Source of the DNA: Pyrenopolyporus hunteri
Taxonomy: Eukaryota > Ascomycota > Sordariomycetes > Xylariales > Hypoxylaceae
Direction: 5' to 3'
NCBI GenBank assembly: GCA_902806595.1
Contig: CADCXC010000038.1
Span: 930,001 to 994,000 of the forward strand
Length of the DNA stretch: 64,000 nucleotides
The first letter of the stretch is position 1, and each line of letters begins with the position of its first letter. A model generated the notes under the pieces. The model saw only the letters and a list, made by a program, of their open reading frames with translations. It was not told where the DNA came from and did not search any database. The translations under genes were made by a program, and so were the position numbers. Below are positions 36,445 to 46,768 of the stretch, piece after piece.

Positions 36445-37659
36445 CGTGCGTATTTTCTTTTTCTTTTTTGGTTTTCTGGTTTTTTTTCTGGGTTTCAAGG
36501 GGGAACACAGTTGCTCCTAACAATGCCTGAATATTCCAAGGAACCAAAAAAATCAAGGTCGAGACCCAAGAAGTGATAGATCAACCAAAAAACAAGGGGT
36601 GAGGTAGCTGGGTAATCGAGCAAGTTGATGGTATTAAGATGGAGTAATAGATCCAGACGCGTCCATATGGGGGTGATGGGAGAAATAGATATCAGATCGG
36701 ACCAGTGTTGCTTCCGCGGCGTAGGCGACTCTTGCAATATTGCTCTTCTGGATGAAACGGGTGGCTGCACCGGTACCAGGAAGAAGAAAGTGCTTACCCA
36801 TAGTGAATATGTCAATAGATGTCGGAACCTAAGATATACCAGGGGAAGAAGAAAGCGCGATGTCAAATCTATAGACGCGGGAAGGTTAGCGACAGGATCG
36901 ACGTTGCTACTCATAGACGATGTTGTGCTTAAAAGCAGGAAGGGTAGCGGTGATAATAACACGACTGGTTGGCGCGACGGGAGAAGCGACAGGATCTAGC
37001 TTCCTCCGCTTTGAGGAGGGAACATTCTAGTCGTAAGAGCCGTGGGAAGCTCAACAAGCTCAACGGGATGGATTCGACGCCGTAGCTCATGAAGGGGAGA
37101 CGCAGTCTTGATGCTCACATACCCAGAAGATGACCGGTAGACTTTGAGTCGCGTGTGGATTAAGATCGCAGGACGTTTCAACAAACAGGTAGCGGGATGA
37201 AGCGAGCGAAAGAAGGAGACGGGTTTAAGGGACCGGACTCTGCGCGTTACCGATATCTAGCGGGGATCTAGAGAATGTCGGTTTGCAGTAGGAAACGATG
37301 AATTGGATGAATGGGGTTGGCTGAACGAGGACCGGTCTGCCAAATTAGGAGGTTGAAGACTAATGAGAAGAAGAATTTACGTGGGAAAATGAGGTTGAAG
37401 GTGGTGTGCGACCCGACCTCCTTGTTTCTAGTCTCCTCATTCGAAAAATAAAATAAAATACAAAATCAAATTTGGGGCCCTGGCCGCCCTGACCTTTAAT
37501 TTTTTTTATTTCTCTCTTGCTTCAAAAGGGGCTTGGGGTCGTGCTACCTACCAAGTATCCCCTGCAACGGTACCTGAGTACAGTAGGTACTCCAGTTTCT
37601 CTTATTCGAAAGCCCCCCTTGGGTCGCTCCTTGGTACCTAAGGCTAGGTACAATACCTA

Positions 37660-38160
37660 TAGTAATAGACAAAAATTATCCTGACCCCCCGCCATTTTAC
37701 ACCAAAAACGGCCATTTTGCTACCTTTTCACTCCGCGATAACTTCACGAAAACAATTAATAGAAATATGTAATTAATTTTATTACGTAGGGAATTGGTTT
37801 AAGTTTATTTATTATATAGAAAGTTTTTTAAAATAACCAACTTTGAAGAAATTATAACGGATTAAACGTAAGGTATATTAGATTTGTAATAGTCTTCCAT
37901 ATAAATTGAGCTCATTTATATAAGAGATGATCAAAAATCTAACATACCTCATATTTAAACTGCAATAACTTTTTAAATATTGATTATTTTAAAAAACTTT
38001 CTATGTACGAAATAAACTTAAATCAATTCCTTACGCAATAAAATTAATTACATATTTTTATTAACTATTCCCGTGAAGTTATCGCGGAGTGAAAAGGTAG
38101 CAAAATGGCCGTTTTTGGTGTAAAATGGCGGGGGGTCAGGATAATTTTTGACCATAACTG
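37660..38160. mobile_element. Foldback Tc1/mariner-type MITE, near-complete palindrome (501 bp)
   Basis: The two halves are inverted copies of each other over about 240 bp each. Identity is essentially complete for about 80 bp from CAAAAATTATCCTGACCCCC (37670 on) and, in reverse complement, to 38150, covering GCCATTTTACACCAAAAACG and beyond. The outermost bases read TAGTAATAGAC on the left and, in reverse complement, CAGTTATGGTC on the right. TA lies at 37658-37659 and 38161-38162, as for Tc1/mariner insertion. Inner arms diverge mainly by C/T and A/G changes, as RIP would cause. No coding content. Single-stranded DNA or RNA from it would fold into one long hairpin. Confidence 0.87.
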
Positions 38161-38439
38161 TACCTACCTCCGTGCATAGGTAGGTACATATACGCCCCAA
38201 GCACCACCTACATAGCGGCTCATACTACATGTAATATGTAGTGCTGCTAAATGCACCAAGTCTAGGCGAAGCAAGGATGCAGCTACTTTTTGGTCCGGGT
38301 GTATACCCACTCCTCGTACCTAAGTACCCACGTCCTCGTGGGTGTCAGTGTGTGGCTAGGTGCAAGGTCTTAGCGACAAGGGTTGCCGCTAACATTAACC
38401 TTGCTGATTGGCTCAAACCCTCAATTGGGCGGAGGATTT

Positions 38440-40080
38440 AATCAACTGGCAGAACGTTGGAGCTTGTCTCTAACTACATAGGTACCTACCTACCTAGGTA
38501 CCTACTAATTTGTAACTGCGCCGGCTCTGCAAGCTCTGCATTACATGTATCAGAGTAAGCCACCCCAGCATCATCGCTTCAGTACACAACTTAATCACCT
38601 GGCGTTGCTAGGTACAATGTAATTATGAATCCAGGCGTTCTTTTTCTACATACGTACCTATATAGGTAGGTCGGTACCTAGGTACCTAGGTAGGTAGGTA
38701 GGTAATGATTTTCTTTATGTAAGGTACTCCTGGCTTCGGTGGGCGAGGCGTCGGAAGCACGCCACACCTCGATCGGATAAGCTCCCCTCGTACAAGTCCA
38801 CGTACCGACATTTACATGCCACTGTAATTTCGGTCTATACACCTGTGTTCACCTTCGACACATATATGCCGGCAAGCACATATATCAATTGCTACATGAC
38901 ATGATACATGTACACGTACCTCTACATACATGTAAATATTTAACCATACAAACACCTCCGGCACCTATACGTAGGCAGGTACTTAGGTACATATTGTCGA
39001 GGTACTTACATACACGTACCTCCTATATACATGTATGTCCACTGCCTCCACTTACATGTAGGTAGCTAAGGTACCTACTGGGTGTCTAATCTGATGCATA
39101 CATGTAGGAGGTTGCTACCTATACAAGTATGAAGGTACCTAGATACAAATGTATGTAGGTACATACCCGCCTAGATATAGTCCACTAAACGCTTCATCCG
39201 AATTCTGCGTCGTGAGGTTAAGCGGCCCCAGATTGAGGCAACGCGATCGAGAGCCACCTGAACCATTCGAAGGACACGCCCACGTACCTACCTACATATC
39301 TTGTATTAATTACTTAAAGTATCTCAGGTGGTAGCTATGGAACTATTATTACATGTACCTAGGTTAGATTTGTGAGGTCTTCATAACGTAAATAACTCAA
39401 TATCCAGTACCCAGGTAGGTACCTAGGTGGACATTTACGCTTCTGCAAAGAAGCTCGTATTCCTGTCGTACGTGACCTGCAAGAGGTACTTACGTACGCT
39501 TCTAACACGGCGCCTCCCTCATATGTATCCGCTCGTGTTCGTAGGTACATGCCGCCTCTACGTACGCATTACATATACCTACCTATGTACATGTAATAGG
39601 ATGGAAAGAGCGCAAGGAGCAAGGAGCACCATCTACCTCCAGTGAACCAACTAGTCGGTGACTAGTCGCAATCAAAAGGTCAACCAATTTGGTTGTGGGA
39701 TGGCACGTTTGTGGGGAAGTCATTCTAACTTACTATGTATGTACCTAGACTGCCTGCTCTGCAAACAGGTACCGTACCTACGTGTATACATACCTAGGTA
39801 CCTAGGTACATAGATAGGTAAGTTAGGTCCGTATCCATCTATCGTCACCTGGTACCCACGTACTAGCACATATATACATTACCTATGCAACTATGAAGGC
39901 AGTACATGTCTACGCCTATTGCATATACGGGGACGCTTGCTCCGTCTTCCGGTTCCATAATTCAGGAGGTACGTATTCTCGAAGGTTACAGTGCATCAAT
40001 TCCCGGATCCACCGAAATTTCGTCGTTTCAAGCAACATGAACTTTCGAACACCCGCAGAAAGGTACCTAGGTACCTACAT
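38440..40080. repeat. Dense TAGGTACC / CCTAGG / ACATGT palindromic-word region
   Basis: Short self-complementary words (GGTACC, CCTAGG, ACATGT, GTACGTAC-like) recur every few tens of bases, with local tandem runs such as 38670-38703 and 39793-39825. The same words occur at lower density in nearly every spacer in the window and are almost absent from exons. It behaves like a diffuse intergenic microsatellite rather than one element. Confidence 0.75.
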
Positions 40081-41745
40081 ATACATGATTCCATTACAAC
40101 GCCAACGCCCCTATTTTCATCTTCTCACAGTCTGCCATACACGTCGCCCTTGGTCATAATGGTATTCGAAGGAGTAAGAGACAGAGAAATAGTAGCATTG
40201 ATCCTGTTATATTTCCCTTCGACATATTCGGAGCACAGCAGCAATCCAACCATACAGCAACATAGTAGATATGCCATCCAGACCTTATATGGACCCGAAC
40301 CTATTCTGAGTCAAGCTGCCGGAGCCTTTCACAAAAACTATAGACACGAGGTGATAGGGAATAGGCATCTTTTTTTTTTTTTTCAGCAGTCTTCTAGATC
40401 CGTCATTCGATCTACTACGGTATACCAGATACTAGTCTACAGGGGGATTTCTACATAGACCAAGCTGTGATCATAACGTACGGACACAAGCGTCATGGAT
40501 GACAAAAACCAGAACATCAACGAAGAGAGAAGGACGACAAGCACAAGTAAATTCATAAGGGATAGCAACACTTGCCTTATCTTATTAGTAGACACCCACC
40601 ATCTAGAACCATTGGCACCCAAGTTAGCTGTTTTATCACGCCGACATGAGTAAAGTCGCCCGTAATTGTTAAGCGCCCATCTAAACTAAAGTGAAAGTTG
40701 AGAGTATATAGCTGTACGCGGTTTGTAAGGAAACTCATTGAGCAGCTGCTTAAATAGGGAAGATTCATACAACAGCCTACGGCCGACAGAGCTTAAGACC
40801 ACCCGCAGTGAACCGCTTTAATGCGAAGAAACCGTATAGTGGCTCATATCAAGTATTCCCTAGGAGGGATTCGACGGCCCTTAAACCTAACGTTTGAACA
40901 TAACTCAACATTCCGATATCAGACAAACGACCCCCGCGTCTGAAATCATATATACGGGTAGATATATACTAGGTAGGAGGTTATCCTATAGTTCTAATAC
41001 CTAGGTATCTTGTAGTACATCAAACAACATGTTTATTGTGTAAATATGCAAGTACCTATACATAAATGAGGACTTAGACGGAAGGGCTATCAAGGTCGAG
41101 TGTAGGGTAGGTATGTAACAACAAATAAAGTACCCTACGACGAGTCCAATTAACTGTAAGGATATTGGCAAAGGTCGTGCCGTGTTTCGCCTTCTGCGGA
41201 CGATATAAGCGCCCCCTATCCTCCTAAGTTCGTGTTACCGTTCAGAAAGAGAAGTGACTCGAACGTCACAGTCAAAAACGTTACCCCATACGCGCCTCTT
41301 TAGGTATATTCACATAGATGATATCAATTCCGGTCAGCGTAAAAGCAAGTTAGAGACCTAGGTCCCTAAAGGGAATCGAAGATATCTAGGTGCGTATTAG
41401 ATACCGACTTCCTTGGTAACGCAGGTGCCTGGACTAGAAACAACGATGATAACGAAACTCGCGACAACGTGGAAGAATGAGCTTGTGTACTCACCCAGGA
41501 TATCAGAAATAGGATTTAACATAGCGCCATACCGGTGTAAGCTATGATACGTCGATGAATTACTAAGGAAGACGTACTGACTACGAGCGTTGACCTGGAT
41601 GGCACCAGTTATGGGTGCCTACCTACTTACTACCAAACGAGATTATTCGGGTTACGGTATTACGCATGGGATTTCAATCTTTGCTCCCAAGCAGTTCAAA
41701 AGATGATCAATTGGTTTTATATTTTCCTCTCCTCTCAAGCCATCC

Positions 41746-43715
41746 CTATCCCCAGCCCGATAATAGATCTGGTTTCTGACCTTGGCCATTGCCCGGAGGC
41801 GTGAGAGTAGTCGGCTCTGCGGATACTACGTCGTCGACAGGGCCTGGGGCCTTTATTGTGACTCGCTGCTTCTTTTGTTTTCGTACGTCATCGAGGAAGT
41901 TCTGTATCTCCGCGTCGATAGATAAGCCTCGCCCGCGGCACTTTTCAATAAGTTCCTGTACTCTGATGTCTTCGGCTTCGATGCACCTCTTGATGAGCAC
42001 CAAAGCCGAATCTCTGCTCATCCACCAATTACTAGGCACGCCCATCGTCTTACTAGACTCCATCTTCTCGAGGAATACGAACGCCTGCTCATAATTGTCC
42101 TGCATGCTGGATATTCGGATGAGATGATTGTATGTGGTTTGGGTAGGCTCAATGGAGAATGCTTTCATCTCCGCGAGCAGGAAGTTCATGGACTTCCTTG
42201 TCCTACAGCGCCTTAGGAGTATATGGTACGTTTCAAGATCTGGGTTGTCGGCGCAAATCTGCCGCACGCTCCTATACAAACTGAGGGCTACTTTGAAGCC
42301 GTGGTGCGCTTCGGTAGCTTCTAAAACGACGTTGAATGCGGCGATAGGGACTCGATAATTAGATCTTAGATCGTTTAATATGGCTAGGGATTGATCTGTG
42401 TCCTGAGATGAGTCGCGGAGCACTCGATAAATGGACCGCGTGCTGGAAAGGTCGGGGCGCAGGTTTGCCTTGGCCATGATGCATAGCGTGGTAAACGCTT
42501 TCGATAGGTCCTTCTTCTGGGCGTGAATGTCTACGAGGGCTTCGTAGTGATGTAACTCCAGCCTTTTGCCGCGCTTTGAAAGTGTCTGAATTGCACTAAT
42601 GGCCAGGGTTATGTCTGTATGATTCGATGCCGCGTTGATTATATTCAGAACAACGCCGTCAGGGGGGTTTATGTGCCCGGGGGAGACCGAACGATACCAC
42701 ACGTATTTGATTCCGTCGTAGAACGCGTCTCTGCTGAAGACGTCAAGAAGGAAATGCCACGTGTTTAGAGACAAGGGCTCCTTAGCGATGCTAGCGATCT
42801 TGAGCCGATGCTTGAGGATCGAGAGCGTCTCTTCGTGGAAGCCCAAGTCTCCGAACGTGTAAAGAAATATGTCGTAGAGCCAAAGCGGGACGGGGATCGG
42901 CTCCTTATATAACGCCTCTAGCTTCTCGAGAGCGAGCTCATACTGACTATCCCTTAATAACCCGAGTGTTATATTGACCAAATCATCCGCTGTCGGTGAG
43001 TACCATCGATTTTTCATCTCGAAGAGGACGGTATTTCGAAGAGTGTAATCGGGATGGACGGCCGTAACCTGCGCTCGAATGTTAAGTTGGGATACCACAG
43101 CGTTACATCATTGACCCGTCTTACTTCTAGGAGAGCCTGGTAGATTTGTGGCGTGATCAGGATGCCTAGCTTTTCCATCTCCTTGAGGAGCTCGCCGGCG
43201 ATCTCTGCAGATCCACGGCTTTTATCGACATTTGCCCGTATCAGACTCTCGTAGAGTTCGGCATTTGGCTTCTCTTTCCTTTCCCTCACTAGATATTCGA
43301 CCAATTTTACGGTTGAAGAATATGTACCCTCAATCCTCTGAAGCTCCCTAAGGGTGGCGTAAATGGTCTTGGTTGGTGTGCTTTCGAGATCAGTGATTGA
43401 CGGATCAATATTCGCGACGAGGGTCTCGGGAATCCATGGGCTTCGTTTCGCGATTCGCTCGAGGTACTGAGCTCGGGCTAGCTCGGGTGGATTGTGGTCA
43501 TCCAACCTTGGGCTAGCATTGGATTCCCCGGCGACGTCATGATAGTTTCGGCGACTTTGTCTATGAGGGGCGACCTGAGGAGGGACGTGAGGGGGAGCGC
43601 TGGAATATATCGTAACCCGCTGTCGGGAACTGGCCAACTTGGAGAGGGTAGTGAGGTCTATCGAGGGACATAAACACCGCCAGAGTCCGTCAATGACGAC
43701 GCGCTCGCCTGGCAT
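41746..43715 (-). CDS. Mitochondrial pentatricopeptide-repeat (PPR) protein
   Basis: Exons 43715-43125 and 43068-41746 on the minus strand (56-nt intron) give 637 aa. The N-terminal about 60 residues are Arg/Ser/Pro-rich with few acidic residues, consistent with a mitochondrial targeting sequence. From about residue 200 the protein is a string of helical hairpins of PPR type: segments such as ALEKLEALYKEPIPVPLWLY, TYHILLRRCRTRKSMNFLLA and TTYNHLIRISSMQDNYEQAF recur with roughly 35-residue spacing. PPR proteins bind organelle RNA or act in complex assembly. The repeat order resembles what I remember of fungal proteins annotated as complex I assembly factor CIA84, but I cannot confirm this. The tail is Lys/Pro-rich. 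Confidence 0.85.
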
Positions 43716-44603
43716 TGTGTAAAAGAAGAAAGAAAAAAAGCAATGGAAGTTGGGCTGGTTGCGCGCTAGGGCCGCGAAGTTCGTGAAAGTTGGTTGAATG
43801 AATGAAGAATAATATATGTAGATAGTATGGGTACGACGCTGATAAGATAAAGAAGGGTTACATGTAATAGGTATAGGCGGGTACCCAGGTACCTCGGTGC
43901 TACTTGTATCTTAGTTGGAGTATCTGAGTAGCTGGCAGCAGCCGCTTCCGATTTGCTTAACCTTCCATGTCACTACCTACCGGTGTATAGGTAGGTACCT
44001 AGGCACCTAGGTAGAATTGACCTTCGCCTTTTCTTTATTTTGTACGACATTGTCGCATCTTCCTAGGTGCCGATGGTTTTCGCATAGGATCTTAAAGTAC
44101 CAAACTCACCTCCGACGTGCGCCTAGATACCTGTGTTCGGGTTGGATAAGACGTAGATACATGGACGGGCGTATCAAGAGGTCGGAACGGAACTGTACGA
44201 AGTATCTTGCATGTTGACTTGACTCTCTTCGAGTTTGGCGCAGAAATCTTATAACATTGATAGCCATATTTTAAATAATGGGGCGCGGACGGAGGCTTCG
44301 AATCAATCCCCTTGAGGTGCGTTCGAACTCTCTTCACGACGATTCCTATCGGATGTCACGCGCCGATTTTAAAACAGTTCAAGGCTATCCATGCCAAACA
44401 CCGTCTCGGCCGGCTGGGTATCTACTTCATCCAGACTGCATCTTAGCGCCTTTGCCCGATTCCTCTTCTAGTCTCTTGGGGCTGTGAGTACCTAGGTAAC
44501 CTTATACCCTCTTGCCGCCGCTCGAGTTCTCGATGGCGGGCGTTATTTTCCTTTGAGTGAATCGCACCTCTTCCACATTTGGTATCGTGGTGCTGGTCCG
44601 CTA
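43716..44603. other. Intergenic spacer
   Basis: About 890 bp between the PPR promoter and the LSm4 3' end, with TAGGTAC words at 43870-44015 and 44488-44500. No gene is supported. Confidence 0.55.
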
Positions 44604-45184
44604 TCACGAACCTCGGCCTCTACCTCTACCTCGACCTTGGCCTCGGCCTCCCCGACCGCCTCTGTCGCCGCCTCTACTGCTGTGGTCCCCCCTCTGCTGG
44701 CCATGCCCACCGCGGCCGCCTCTGAATCCAGCTTGCTGGCCATGCTGCTGTTCTTTCACAAGGTCGATGATCTCGTCTGGTACTCGGAGATACTTGATCT
44801 TCAGGGTTCTCGTTAGCGACGAACATATGCTTCGGGCTTTCACATATTGGTAGGCTGCCCACATTATTCCCTTTGATATATACCTCTGGAAGACGGACGA
44901 ATTTGTCGCCTTCCTAATTCTACAGCATTAGTAAGGGAGGTATCTCAAACAATGGGGACGGGGATGTCGATAGCGTACAGGACTCGTTTGGATAACCTCC
45001 TTCAATGTTAAGTTCATCCACGTATCGCATTGTATAAGATGGCCGTTTAGGGTCTCTCCGTTCTTCAGCTCGACGAGCATGGGATGGCCTTGAGCCGCGT
45101 TCAAGAGACCGAGGGGTAACTAAATATGCGTTTGTATTAGCGCACACGAAATGGAAGAGGGGGCATGAGTGTGAGGAGTACCAT
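44604..45184 (-). CDS. LSM4: U6 snRNA-associated Sm-like protein LSm4
   Basis: Subunit of the Lsm1-7 (mRNA decapping) and Lsm2-8 (U6 snRNA) rings. Exons on the minus strand: 45184-45182, 45119-44979, 44913-44863, 44798-44604, giving 129 aa. The Sm1 motif (HPMLVELKNGETLNGHL..CDTWMN) and Sm2 motif (IKYLRVPDEI) are complete. The C-terminal tail is Gly/Arg-rich (RGGRGG and RGRGRG repeats), as in other LSm4 proteins and a likely arginine-methylation and P-body segment. The first coding exon consists of the ATG alone, followed at once by GTACTC; the second exon starts LPLGLLNAAQ. The reading frame across all junctions matches the family without gaps. A MITE lies 246 bp upstream of the start. Confidence 0.93.
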
Positions 45185-46768
45185 CTTGGGCCAGATCGCA
45201 CACTGGGCCCCGTACGGCGGTGGGAGCGAAGTGGTAATTTGGGGCACTATCGCGGAATCGGGTAGCGGGGGGTCCTGCTCGATGGTGGTGATGGTTAGTG
45301 ATGATGGTGATATTGGAGTTATACGGTAGAAGTATTTACGTATGTAGCTCTCGAATTTAGGTGGGGCCGAAGGGGAGTTCCAGCCACACACGGACTCAGC
45401 CGCATAACGTCGCATTTTCCCTCACTGTACGGATGTGGCTTTCAAAAGTTCTGTCCATACCAGAAATATTAGCCAGCCGTCATACTATCTTTACAGCTGT
45501 CTGCCAGCCGTTCCGTCTTAAAGATAACGAGCCACTATATTATATACGCTAAATTATAATGAATACCCGCTATAATTCAGCGTGCATCCACTAAGATCTA
45601 GTGGTCATTTTGCAATCTCAGCATTAAATAATAGCCCCGTTATTTTTCGAAAATATGCCAACTGATGCCGCACTGACAAAATGATGTGGCAGCTGGTAGA
45701 TTTTTCTAGTATGGACAAAACTTTTGAAAGCCACATCCGTACTTACTACATGTTGTCCCATGCATTTATTAAGGTACCTAGATACCTAACGCGAGGAAGT
45801 GGGAAGTCCACGCAGGCGAGCCACACTAGACCAACACTCCGCTTTCCACTGTTCTATCATACATATTCTTAATCGCAGCCAACGCTGTAAATTTAAAAGT
45901 GAGGTCAAAAACAAAACAAAAAAAACCCTCATTGGTGATCTCGTCTTGGAACCAAAAGAGAATGGCGATTCCTGCACTCATCATCATCTTACCAGACCTT
46001 CCCTGTGGCCTACGTTAAGTACCTGGGTAGGTGCCTACTTACCTTCTAAGGACCGTTCTTCTATCGAATCTCAATCTCGCATCCAAGCCTCCGTGACTCT
46101 CCGAATGAATCAACCTGTCTGGATTTTCGGACCGTCCCTTCAACTCCCATCGATTTTATAATAGCGTCCGGGCGAGCAGCTCTACGTCGCAATCTCTGAA
46201 GTCTCAATGATTCGCCCCTCTCGCCCGGTTTTGGCTGGCATCTGTTGCGGCCATAGCCCAGTTCCAGCTGGGTTAGAGGGACTCGTCAGCTAGTTGAAGC
46301 TCATTGGCGCAAACGCCCGTCTATCATCCCTACCTACCTGGTACACAGCCTCCTAGGAGGCGGCACTAAATGCTCTTCTGCCACTTTCTCTGGTGCTGCT
46401 TTGGAAGTAGAGTCCCTTCACTACCTCAGTATTATAATACTATCTAATTGCCCCCTTTTTCATCCAATACCTACGCCTACGTCGCGCTCCGTTTAGCCCC
46501 CCTGGAAATTCGATCGAACGTTCGGACGTGGGTGCATTTCCCAAGTGTTCCCAAGTGAAAAGTCCGCGTGGCACGGTCGCGCAGGGCTCGGCCGTCTTAC
46601 GGATTTCTTACAGATTTCTCGCATCCCACTTCTGTAGGCAGCCATTTTGTGTTCTCTTCCTGCTCGAAGAACGTCGCCGAAGGCGGGTAATTTGTAATCT
46701 TGCCATGCCAAGGCAGCTTCATTCTGTTTATTCTCCGCTCAGCGACGTCTAAGTCCCGGTTCAAAAAG
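45185..46768. other. 1.6 kb divergent spacer with a MITE
   Basis: Between the 5' ends of LSm4 (-) and the membrane-protein gene (+). It contains the inverted-repeat element at 45430-45739, and the rest should hold both promoters. No gene is supported. Confidence 0.55.
45430..45739. mobile_element. Short MITE-like inverted-repeat element (310 bp)
   Basis: The terminal inverted repeats start CGGATGTGGCTTTCAAAAGT on both sides and continue through GTCCATAC, with one mismatch in about 33 positions. Both ends are immediately flanked by TA (45428-45429 and 45740-45741), although the surrounding GTAC palindrome makes the exact boundary ambiguous. The interior is AT-rich, non-coding and only weakly self-complementary. 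It is probably a non-autonomous TA-inserting DNA transposon, unrelated in its ends to the two larger ones in the window. Confidence 0.75.

Larger units (their letters stand above)
36445..41745. other. 5.3 kb repeat-rich gene-free region
   Basis: Between the septin promoter and the 3' end of the PPR gene. It contains the 501 bp foldback element (37660-38160) and a dense zone of TAGGTACC/CCTAGG/ACATGT palindromic words (38440-40080). Open frames here are short and read through these repeats. No gene is supported. Confidence 0.6.

Noticed and set aside
36495..36962. 155-codon minus-strand frame upstream of the septin
   Set aside because: Leu/Ser-rich reading of pyrimidine-rich promoter/5' UTR; no independent support.
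44557..44864. Pro/Arg-rich frames overlapping LSm4
   Set aside because: They are other-frame readings of the Gly/Arg tail repeat of LSm4.
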